In this document: piece after piece, positions 12,341 to 22,008 of the stretch
Numbering within the stretch: position 1 is the stretch's first letter
Layout of the letters: every line of letters begins with the position of its first letter
Source of the DNA: Lojkania enalia
Taxonomy: Eukaryota > Ascomycota > Dothideomycetes > Pleosporales
Assembly: GCA_010094045.1 (NCBI GenBank)
Contig: ML986604.1
Span: 67,512 to 131,511 of the forward strand
Direction: 5' to 3'
DNA: 64,000 bases
Position numbers and translations under genes: made by a program
Notes under the pieces: model-generated
Seen by the model: only the letters and a program-made list of their open reading frames with translations
What the model was told of the DNA's origin: nothing
Database searches by the model: none

Positions 12341-15300
12341 ATGGTTTCTGAGATTTTCAATTGCCTTGATAGTCTCTCATCAGAGCATCAACAACTCGTC
12401 TCTCGATTTGGTCGCGGTGCCTATAAACCGATTCCTCATGCTACAGTACACGAAGCATTTGAATCAATCGTTGATTCCCATCCTTTAGAAATTGCAGCAA
12501 GGTTTGGGGACGACACAATTACTTACCAGCAATTGGAAATTGCCGCCAACCGACTAGCAAACCACCTCATTGAGATAGGTTTGAAGCCGAGACAACGAGT
12601 ATGTCTCGTAATGCAGCGATCTTTCGAGATGCTGGTGGGAATATTAGCAATCCTGAAAACTGGATGCCAATATGTTCCTATTGACGGTGGAGTTTCCTCA
12701 GACCAAGCCTTGCAGCATATTCTCAAAGATACGGATGCTCTCTTCGTATTGTATCTTCCCAAATTTGAGGAAAAAGTGCTGCGATACGTGAAGAATTATG
12801 TCACCGTCATTGCGTTAGGGACGGAAGCGGAGGCATTCTGCTCCTCCCTAAGACCGCGCGTACCGGTCTCCTCAGATGATGGAGTTTACGCAATCTATAC
12901 TTCAGGTTTGAGCGCTTCCCCTGCTATTGGTAATAGTTCTAATGATGATTAGGCAGTACGGGAAAGCCCAAAGGCGTCGACGTTACGCATAGAAATGTTA
13001 CCAATGCCCTACTATTGCAGCCTGGCAATCTTGGAATCACCATTGGCTCAAAAGTAGCACAGGTCCTCAGTATCGCTTTCGATATGGGTAAGCGTGGCTT
13101 CTGTTTCAATAGACAATAGCTGATTCAAATATAGGGGCTTGGGAAATTCTCGCTTGCTTGATTAATGGTGGAACATTATATCTCAGAGGCTCAAACTGGG
13201 AAGAAACCTTAATAGAGGTAAAGACTGGTTCTTCTACAAGGATTCCATTTTTTAAAAGAGCGCAGGTGGACACTTTGATATCAACACCTTCCATCCTAGC
13301 TCGATATCGTCGCAGTGCTTTCCCAAATATTAGGACAGTTGTCACCGGTGGCGAGCCATGCCCACAATCGTATGCGCCCTCCCTTACAAATCCCAGAAAA
13401 TCTCAAGACTGACCTCTTCATAGTCTTGCGGATGAATGGGCAGATAGCACGTTCTACTACAACATCTGCGGCCCAACAGAGATTACCATTCTTAACACCG
13501 CTCACCAACATACACCTGGAACACCTCTTACAATTGGTAGACCGCTTCCGAACACCAATGTCTATATACTGGATGATGAAGAGAATCCTATCCGCTTTGG
13601 TGAGAAGGGCGTCATGTGGGTAGGAGGTGCGGGTGTTTCCCGAGGATATATTAACTTGCCAGAACTCACTGCTAGTCGCTTCAAACTCGATATCTTTGTA
13701 AATGATGGGTAGGTCTTTGAAATTGTCATAAAGGCTTTTTGTCTCTTACAACTTTCAGGTCATTTATGTTCAACACTGGGGATATCGTACGATGGGGAGA
13801 AGATGGATCACTAGAAACCTTCGGTCGAATAGATCACCAAGTCAAGATCAAGGTAAGTCTCTCCAGGTCCATGTACGTGATGTTCCTTGTTTTAAATGCT
13901 GCAGGGCTTCCGAGTCGAACTAGATGGAGTGGCAGCTGTTATTGAGGTACGTATTGTTACGTGAACCTCCTGAAGTATACCTAATATATCCTCAGCAATT
14001 TCCTGGTATCACTAGAGCATGTGCTACGTTGATTGACGGCGTCTTACACGGTTTCTATACCACAACAACATTTATTGACGAGCACGATATGGGGAAATTT
14101 GTACGCCTTCATCTGCCTTATTACTCGGTACCCGAAAAATGGAATTATCTCGCGAATATTCCACTCACAGCCAATGGCAAAATTAATAAGGATCAACTCG
14201 CCCGCATCGCTCTGCGGTCAACTAGGACATTATCTCCTCACCAGACATCCACTTTCTCCGCAAAAGACCTCTATCGACCAACCACCTTGGACAAGGCGAC
14301 AGTTCGCAGTCCAGGCAAGTCGGCAATTCGCGACGAAGAGAAAGCGATCGAAGAAATTGAGCCTGTGGTATATTCCAGCAAGCTCTCGGACTTCCACGTC
14401 TCTTCACCAAGCATCAACGAGAAGCTTGTCACGCTCCCCGCAAAGAACGGCTTCAAAGGCGAGCGCTGGCTTCGACATCGCATCTTCATCCTCTACCGAC
14501 GATTCTTTTCAATTGTTCTATTTGCCAATCTCGCAGTCGCGCTATATATTCTCTACTGGCGTGTTAAGGATAACCGGCCCATGCTGGTTAAAGTAGCTGT
14601 CGCATCGGCAACTAACCTTCTTATGGCGGTTCTGATGCGTAGCGAACCAGTGATTAACCTGCTCTTCACAGTTTGCTGCTCTGTCCCAACATGGGTTCCG
14701 TTGTCAATTCGCAGACATTTCGGTCGTATCTTCCACATCGGCGGTATTCATTCCGGTTGTGCTATTGCAGCCGCGATGTGGTTCTTAATCTTCACTGTTG
14801 GTGCGTCCCTCGATTTCGCAAAGCCTCCAGAGGAGCGGTGTATCACTACCGCTTCGATGATCGTCACGTACCTAATCAACCTGATATTTATTTCCATGAT
14901 TAGCATGTCTCATCCGGTCATTAGGATGAGACATCATGATTCGTGGGAGTACACTCATCGATTTGGAGGCTGGACGGCGCTGGGCTTGCTCTGGATCCAA
15001 GCCTTCCTCACAACGCGCGATTTAAGACTATCCGGAACAGCAATGCAGGCCTACAAGACATCACCTCCGATTTATCTCCTCGCTGTTGCAACACTAGCCA
15101 TTGTATTTCCGTGGCTTCACCTCAAGAAGGTCCCAGTTCGCTCAGAAGTCCTCTCAACCCATGCCATAAGACTCCACTTCGACTATACCACCCCGGTCGT
15201 CGGGACCTCCGTCCGCATAGCAGAGCGGCCCCTCGTCGACTGGCACGGCTTCGCTACAATCACGAATCCTTCCGGCAAAGGCTTCTCCCTAGTTGTCAGC

Positions 15301-15744
15301 AACGCCGGCGACTTCACCAGCCGCACCATCCAGCGCGCCCCCTCACACATATGGGTCCGCGGCATTCCGGCCTGCGGCGTCCTGCGCATTGCCACGCTCT
15401 TCAAATCCATCGTACTCGTCGCCACCGGCTCCGGCATCGGTCCCTGTCTCGCCGTCATCCTCGACCGGAAAATCCCCTGCCGCATTCTCTGGACCGCGCC
15501 GAACCCGGAGCAAACATTCGGCAAAGAGATTGTGGATAATGTGATGGAATGCGATCCTAAAGCCGTTATTCATAATACACGTACAAGCGGGAAACCAGAT
15601 ATGAATCTATTGGCGTGGAGGCTGTGGAAGGAAAGTGGGGCCGAGGCGGTGTGCGTTATTAGTAATAAGACGTTTACAACGAGGATTGTGTATGCGATGG
15701 AGGCGAGGGGGATTCCAGCGTATGGGGCAATTTTTGATTCGTAG
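12341..15744 (+). CDS. tmpL: TmpL-like AMP-binding/transmembrane/flavin reductase fusion
   Basis: 1018-residue fusion. Exons: 12341-12905, 12953-13087, 13135-13217, 13266-13369, 13424-13708, 13759-13852, 13905-13946, 13996-15744 (1019 codons). Residues 1-505 form an adenylation domain: YTSGSTGKPKGV, CGPTE, FNTGDIVRW, GRIDHQVKIKGFRVELD and NGKINK (Lys near 498). No carrier-protein LGGxS site follows. About six hydrophobic segments lie between residues 600 and 810. They are followed by a ferredoxin-reductase-like part ending with the nucleotide-binding VLVATGSGIGP near residue 912. This order matches TmpL of Alternaria and Aspergillus, a Woronin-body-associated flavoprotein needed for redox balance and virulence, and its C-terminal half resembles TmpA, which affects conidiation. 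Intron 3 (13218-13265) is 48 nt with no stop in frame, so its retention would add 16 residues. The first in-frame ATG is used; a GTG lies 30 nt upstream. Confidence 0.88.
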
Positions 15745-15957
15745 GGACAATTTCGGAGGTTGGGGGAGAGAAAGGTGGGAGGATGTTGTATTAATGTGAA
15801 AAGGGGATGCTGGTACATATACGAAGTGGTTCGGGGTGTGAAAAAGTTGTATATATTTGCATATCAGGTGGTTGCATTATGCTAATAATCTATTCTCGAA
15901 ATCCTCTTTATGCACGTAAGATTTAATAGTGGGTATCGTAGCAAGCTTGTGGGATTC

Positions 15958-16107
15958 TATCGCGTACCAGGCAACATCAATTGCTAAGGCAAATATTGAT
16001 GTATTGAAGGAGGGTAAGTGACATGCCTGGCCAGAGGCTGGCAGTGGCGAGACTATATAAGCCTAAAAAACAAGCCAGCTATAATAGGACAGTAGAGACA
16101 CGTGACA
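15958..16107 (+). mobile_element. Solo-LTR-like element, copy B (150 bp)
   Basis: Same family as copies A and C. It ends ACGTGACA; its left end is a little diverged (TATCGCG in place of TGTCACG). It is flanked by the 5-bp direct repeat GATTC (15953-15957 and 16108-16112). It contains a TATATAA box at about 16054-16060, as expected if LTRs carry a promoter. Confidence 0.72.
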
Positions 16108-16784
16108 GATTCCCCTTGAACCACGGGCTCATTTGTTCGAATAATACGTTTTAAGATATCCTAGGATAGTCACTGAAAGCTCGAAGACATTAGATCTATT
16201 TGTAATTATTCTATTACAGGATCCATTAAGACCCTATATGCCATAATCCATCGCCCAAATGCGTAGGGGTCCGAATAATTGTCAGTAGTTGGCTATTTCC
16301 TACTGAAAGGAGAGGGCCCCGGATTTGAGCTTATTCAACAACTGAGAATACTAGATGTTTCTCTTATTTAGAATTGTGAGGTTGTGAAATAAAAATACAA
16401 GAAAAAGCCGTAATGGTTCTTCCTAGAATATCGCACCGTATGTCAAATAGAAGTAGTGTGCTGCCCCAATTGAGATACCAGAGCACGAAATCGGTCTGCA
16501 TCCTCTGTCAATAACTGACTGGTCTGCTATCTGCTGCTCTGCATAATATCGTCTTTACGCTTTTAATATCTTTTCAAAGGTAAACCCTCATAGATTGAAA
16601 GCCTGTTTAGGAGAGCCTTCGTCGCGCTTAGTGATCTCCAAGCCCTAGTATACATCCTGCCCCAAGACTTCTTTTGCGAATGAACTAATATTACCTTGTA
16701 GTACCTTTTTGCCATTTAGTATAGAAATCGCGGTTCCAATACACGCTAATCCAGTTAGCATCTGAATATGTGACTACCAATTTC

Positions 16785-16933
16785 TGTCACGTATCAGGCA
16801 GCACCAATTGCTGAGGCAAATATTGATGTATTGAAGGAGGGTAAGTGGCCTGCCTCGCTAGAAGCTGGCAATGGCAAGACTATATAGGCCTGAAAACAGA
16901 CCAACTATAAGAGGATAGTAGAAACACGTCACA
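16785..16933 (+). mobile_element. Solo-LTR-like element, copy C (149 bp)
   Basis: Begins TGTCACGTATCAGG and ends CGTCACA. It is nearly the same as copies A and B. The flanks ATTTC (left) and CTAAC (right) do not match, so a simple insertion footprint is missing. The right end abuts the truncated F-box-like gene, whose frame reads straight into the element. Confidence 0.68.
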
Positions 16934-17570
16934 CTAACCGTAACTTCCAAAGTCTTAAAAGGCTCTAGACCGAACTCGATTTTCATACTTGTGGTAGATA
17001 CTAGATCTAAATTAGCATTTGAGCCAGTAGCGAAATTAGGTTTGGGATAGCCGGTGATCCGTATGTTGAAGTCGAGCTGAAAGAGCCGGTTTGACTTCTT
17101 AAGTTCTTCGGCTAGTAAAACCAGACCCTTTTCTCCATAAGTCTCTTTTGGCAACTTTATTCGACATTGCACGCCATTCCTCATTCCTTCGGAGCTAATC
17201 TCGAGCTTAAGATTAATGAAAAGATGCCTAGCGATCGACAACGGCGTGATTGATCCACAAGCGTCGCGGCCAAGAATGCGACCAGTGACTATTAGATCTA
17301 GAAATACCTCTAATTTTGACTTCCAAGCTAATTGCTCAATACCTTCCCACAGAAAACCCTTGCTAGTAAAGAGCCATCGAGGCAGCCCAGAAGGCCCATA
17401 CCCGCGAATGGGGTCACCATATATATAGTAAGTATAGGGCAGTGTATATCTTCATCGGGCATATCAACTTGTATAAGGGGTGTATCCTTCCACAGCTCGT
17501 CGTATACTTTGTTTCGTAGTTCGCGTGAGAGCTTGAAGAAAGAGGGATAAGCAGTTGGATTATTCGTCAT
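16934..17570 (-). pseudogene. Broken F-box-like gene cut by LTR copy C
   Basis: The minus-strand start at 17570 reads MTNNPTAY then FFKLSRELRNKVYDELW, an F-box-like LPRELRxxIYxxLW box found in many fungal proteins of unknown role. The frame then shifts between about 17450 and 17430. The continuing frame (YIYGDPIRGYGPSGLPRW, then TSKGFLWEGIEQLAWKSKLE and on to FKTLEVTV) reaches the LTR edge at 16933. The segment TSKGFLWEG matches TSKAFLVEG of the second copy at 19.6 kb, which shows it is real coding sequence. The 3' end is lost at the element. An intron instead of a frameshift cannot be wholly excluded. Confidence 0.6.
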
Positions 17571-17914
17571 AGCTTTGGAGTAATGGTAAATAGCATGCGT
17601 TGGTATGGAGTAGAACTTAACGTTTGTGAAGAAAATGAGCGAGAGAAGAGCCTAGTGGCGGGATTTTATAGTGAAGGCGTACGTGGCATTGCGGTCCTAC
17701 AGTGTATCGATTAACTATTTATTTATAATATATACTAGACTCTGCAAGGGTATAGCTATGATGACTATAACACTTTTTATCTGAAAAATGCAAGGTCGTT
17801 TATAGTGTTCAGTCGTGGCTTGCTGTATTGTTTGACATGTCACAATCAAGACATCTGCCAAGGTAGTTAAGAGCATGACTATGTTCGAATTTGTGATGGG
17901 GATTCTGGCAAGTC

Positions 17915-18046
17915 TGCCGAGTTGTATCGGATATCAGCTAATATACCCCTTTTTCTATGTACATAAATATGGCCTGCTGGCCATCCTCAATCAAGCAGTT
18001 TAGTTCCTCATATCCCTCCCTGAGACAAGATTCGCCTCTCACTACA
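17915..18046 (+). repeat. Conserved non-coding block, copy 1
   Basis: About 130 bp closely match the reverse strand of 42009-42186. The match starts at AGTCTGCCGAG and ends at GATTCGCCTCTCAC. It includes a 16-bp inverted repeat ATGGCC-N4-GGCCAT and the pyrimidine-rich TCCCTCCCTGAGACAAG. In copy 2 the block lies just upstream of a broken RING gene, so it may be an old promoter/leader. Here no RING frame follows. Confidence 0.75.
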
Positions 18047-18682
18047 GAATTGATATTTGGTTTCAATATTATTAGTAATTACCAGCCACTGATTTGTGCT
18101 TCTGAAAACACATCCTCCGGCTAAGTAAGCTGCAGACCACAGACAAACCCTCAAACTCCAACTATTGTATCAAACTGCAGCCACTGCCTCTAACTCTAGC
18201 TATTGCCTTAATATAAACCTAACCCCACCTAATACTTGCATAATTCATCCCCCACGCACCCTATCATACCAAACCCTCCGTTCTCCGACGCTCAAACCGC
18301 CACCCCTCTTCCACCTCCACAAAACACCTCTTGCTCTCCTTCCCTACAACCATATCCCCCAACTTCTCAAACTCTCTCCTTAACGCCACTAAGATTTCCC
18401 CTCGCAAACCCCACTGGACCCCCGCCCGTGGACCAAAACCCTAACCCACAACGCCACACAGCATGCCTATACAACGTATCCGTTCCCTCATGCGGCACTG
18501 TCTTACTCGCCACCAACTAAACGGGTAGTTAACATTGCGGCAACAGGTGTTGGGCATTGGAAAAGCGTATGCCGAGGAGGATTTGCGCGTGGAAGGCGGC
18601 TAGGTGCGGGGTGAGTGTCCGGAGGGAGGTGGAGGAGGGAGGAGTGGGTATGGTTGCGGGTAAGGGATTGAGGGTTTTGTTT

Positions 18683-18703
18683 GTGGTGGTGGTGGTGGTG
18701 GTG
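18683..18703. repeat. (GTG)7 microsatellite
   Basis: Perfect GTG repeat in intergenic DNA. Confidence 0.9.
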
Positions 18704-18720
18704 TGGAGTATGGAATGATT

Positions 18721-18936
18721 GTGGCAATGCTAAAGATCGTGAAGAACAACTGTGTGATGCTAAAGTATCAAGGTCGAACTGTAGCAATCTTGTGAGGTAT
18801 TAGAATATGAACGCGGCGACGCCAAAGATGCTGGAATATAACTACGGTGATGCTAAGGTATCGATATGAAACTGTAGTGATGTGAGATATTGGAATATAA
18901 ATGCGGTGGTGCTACTAGATATCGAAATCTGGCTAC
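18721..18936. repeat. Degenerate minisatellite, about 31 bp x 7
   Basis: About seven imperfect units of 29-33 bp, each with a GTGATGCTAAAG-like start and a GGAATATAAMTRC-like end. Divergence between neighbours is high, so the array is old. Confidence 0.6.
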
Positions 18937-19163
18937 GATGAGTAAAGCGAGTTGGCGCCGGTGGAGAAAATGACAAGCAACCATTCATCAAACGCAGACC
19001 TCCTAGACTCACTCACAAGCTAGCCCCAGAGACGTCATATTCTCCCCTACTAGTAACTGGAGCTATATACCTTCGTCCCACCGCTGCTAGTGCCCCTTAC
19101 CTCTCACTATGTCTCAACTCAAAGAACCAAGTGTTCTATTCCTGAGTGCACGACTCCAGCACT

Positions 19164-19813
19164 TCACCGTCGACAAAAATTCGCTGGGATCTCCTCTTCT
19201 AACTTTGGTAGCATAGGCGGCTTAGAGGGTAAAAGCGGGGAAACAAGGACCTTGATCACCGCCCTCTCAACCAGCCACCGAAACAGCATGGGCATCGACC
19301 AATCGAAACTCCGCCCCGAAGCATCATAATGGACCTCCAAACATAGTCTCGGAACCTGGATACTCGAAACGTCCCAAAGACTCACTAGCCCACCAACCAC
19401 ATGAGAAATAATACTCCGCGCCTGAACGAGTCCTCGAGAGCGAAGAAAGCCGCGGCCGATATCCAACTCGCATTAGGTATCTAGGCCAAGCAAAGCCGAT
19501 GTTTTGACCAGCTTGCCTAATGCCTGCAAGGGTGTCTTCCGGCAGTAGGCGATGCCACCCGCTTGCAACTGAAGCGCAGTTCCTCGAGGCCTTCTACCAG
19601 GAATGCCTTGCTGGTAAGCAGTCAAGACAGGAAGCCAAGGACGAGGTCCTTATAGGTGTTGCCCCCACCGTCATGGTTTGTGCGGAGGTAAGCATCTGGG
19701 TGTGAGATGAAGAGGTAAGGCTTCGACCGCCATAATTCGGAGTAGATCATGTTTCGAAGCTCACGTGGGAGGGGTAGGAAGTCTGTTTTTGGGGTTTGAG
19801 CGAAGTGTATCAA
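19164..19813 (-). pseudogene. Second broken F-box-like gene
   Basis: The minus-strand start at 19813 reads MIHFAQTPKTDFLPLPRELRNMIYSELW, the same box as at 17.5 kb. The frame stops at 19622 (TGA). Directly after the stop the same frame reads LLTSKAFLVEGLEELRF, matching the 17 kb copy, and then stops again at HPCRH. Further family-like sequence follows in another frame down to about 19164. The gene is disabled by nonsense and frameshift changes. The function of the family is unknown. Confidence 0.55.
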
Positions 19814-22008
19814 GATTGTTGGTGCGGTCCCCGGTTTCGAACTGGCCTTTGTATTCTTGGCTTGATTTTGTCATCGCGGCCTGTAAGGCATCAGGTTATC
19901 GAGGGGATCCAATTGTACAACGGGACGCTCACCTCTTCCCTATCGAAATCGACTTAGGGCACTGATGTCGGTGTAAAGAGATTGTTAGGAACTGAGAAGA
20001 AATATGGATACATGGATTAGAGAAGCTCAAAAGTGACAAAAGGATGGCTTCCTCCTTCCTTGAACCACCCACAGCATAATCATTGGTCATTTTCATTCAT
20101 CGAAATAGACGTTCGGGGTCTTTGCCTGGGCTAGAGCAAACAGGACGGTCAATGCCTGCCATCTCATCTCTTCAGCGAACTAATAGAAGGCCCCCTGGGG
20201 CATCAACGTTCGGCGGAAATTATCTTGGTAAAATCTGAGGCTGTCGTGTTCAGTTGTCAATGACTCCGGATGATTCTCAAATGCATTCCAATAGATTTTC
20301 AAAGGAGCTTTATCATAATTTACAATTCGCTGCTTTGAAGACGCGAATAAGCTGAGTGAACCCGTCTTAGCGATATACGTCGCACAGGATGTGATGGGTT
20401 GACATAAAGCCGAAAACGCCCGTTTATGCGCTGATATGCACAAATCAAATCCAATACAGGATCAAAGTTACACGACACTTACGCTGCGGAGCCACTGTCT
20501 CTAAATTCTATAGTCAGAATAGGGTAGTGAATCTAGAACTTGGGACCAGCCATATTTGCCAGGATTCTATTGCATGCTGAGCCGGAAAGGCGAATAATTT
20601 ATTGACTAGATAGACCGCTTGCGGAAAGTCACGATTATAGTGCGCATGAGGAGTGTGAAGGAAGCGCTCCATAGCTTGGCCGGCCTCTGAAGTCGAATTA
20701 GAAGTATGAGGCCAGAGGCGAATGACCAGATTCTAGCCGTAGCTGTGATGCAATTGTGAAGGCTTTTCAAAATGGGGTCGAGAGTCCTGGACAAGGGGGC
20801 AGCAATACGGGCTCCCCCATTTTGCACAGCTGAGACACCGAGGCTATTCTTAACACACCGCGAATGCAAGCTAAGTTGATGTGAGAGGTAAGGCGCTGGG
20901 CGGCTATCAGCCCCTCGCTCAATGACAGCCGTTGCAAGCGGGGTGTATGTCTCGAACTCAGACATTAGTGAGCGGTGCGACGCCAAACGCAAGGCGAGAA
21001 GGCAACCACGATGCTGAACAGAACGCCTAGCCCTATCGAGGCACTGAGCGGTGCCTTTGAGACCTGAACTGCACGCCGAGAAGTGAGATGGAAATGCGGT
21101 AGACGAGCCATGGAGAGGCGGTCTGTACCATTGTACTATGCTGCAAGAGTGCCTTGGTCCCAACCTCTGGCAGTCATGCAGCCACCACGGACGACGTCAG
21201 TCTGCGAATGCAGAGTAGACGCGTGCCTCTTGATTGAGAGAGAAGGGATGAATGAATGAACGAATGAATGAATGAGATTGAGAAGTTGTGGTCTCCGCGG
21301 GGGAAACTGAATGTGGCACATCACCTATAACTCGTCCACCCCATGCAGCGATCGTGGAAAGTCTCAAACGTGTGCGGAATTGGTCTGGCAAGGCCTGACG
21401 AAGAATCGAAAGAACAGCCAGCGGCTCTGCGGGGGCGGGCATAGAGCGCTGGGAGGACGCCGTGCGGTGTTGGAGGAAGAAGAGGCGGCGTGCAGGCACG
21501 AGATTTTCACGGGCATCGTCGTCGGTGGTCTGTGCGCCGTTGGCTATTTCTCGGGGTCCCAGTCCAGCGCCTGCGCCTGCAGCTTTCCCCTGCCGCTGCA
21601 AAACCTCCTCACCGACCAATTGCCAGGGCCCTCGCCGCAGACGGTGGTGGATTTGGGCGTTTTTCGATGCGCTGCTTCAGGCAGAATGCCGGGCTCGCAG
21701 GCTGCGGGCGCAGGGCGAGGGCGCGTGGCGCGGCGACAATGGGAATGGGAGCGGGAATGGGAATGGAGCCTTTGACTGCTGCCACGGCCAGACAATCGAC
21801 CTGGACTACCGCCCGCTGCCGCCCCCCGTTGCTGCCCACGGGCTCCCGCCGCACATTTTCATATTCCAGCTTCCCCACGGCGCCTACAACTATATTATAC
21901 CCCGCCATCCCGAGACACAGCCCTCACACGCCCACCCCGCGGCGACCCCCCCATCCCCCCGTCTCCACGTCCACCGTTCCCGTCCGATCTTGCTCCCACC
22001 GCCGCAAC
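19814..22008. other. Intergenic region upstream of the aminopeptidase gene
   Basis: No supported gene. Frames at 20180-20443 and 20606-21163 (minus) have no family features. A GAAT-type microsatellite lies at 21248-21275. The last 500 bases are GC-rich leader; the aminopeptidase frame is open upstream to 21490 and could in principle encode a Pro-rich extension. Confidence 0.5.
21248..21275. repeat. GAAT-type microsatellite
   Basis: About seven GAAT units with one C interruption. Confidence 0.8.

Larger units (their letters stand above)
15745..16933. other. Gene-free, LTR-bearing interval
   Basis: Holds the 3' side of the TmpL-like gene and two LTR-like elements in the same orientation (15958-16107 and 16785-16933). 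The 677 bp between them show no coding frame with family features and no recognisable primer-binding site, so they do not look like the two ends of one retrotransposon. Confidence 0.55.
17571..19163. other. Repeat-rich gene-free interval
   Basis: Contains the conserved non-coding block (17915-18046), a C-rich stretch (about 18200-18480), a (GTG)7 run (18683-18703) and a minisatellite of about 31 bp (18721-18936). Frames in the C-rich part are Pro/His-rich artefacts of composition. Confidence 0.6.

Noticed and set aside
15958..16933. LTR copies B and C as the two ends of one retrotransposon
   Set aside because: Copy B alone has its own 5-bp duplication on both sides, and the 677 bp between them has no primer-binding site or gag-pol.
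18503..18787. His-rich minus-strand frame
   Set aside because: The His run is only the reading of the (GTG)7 microsatellite.
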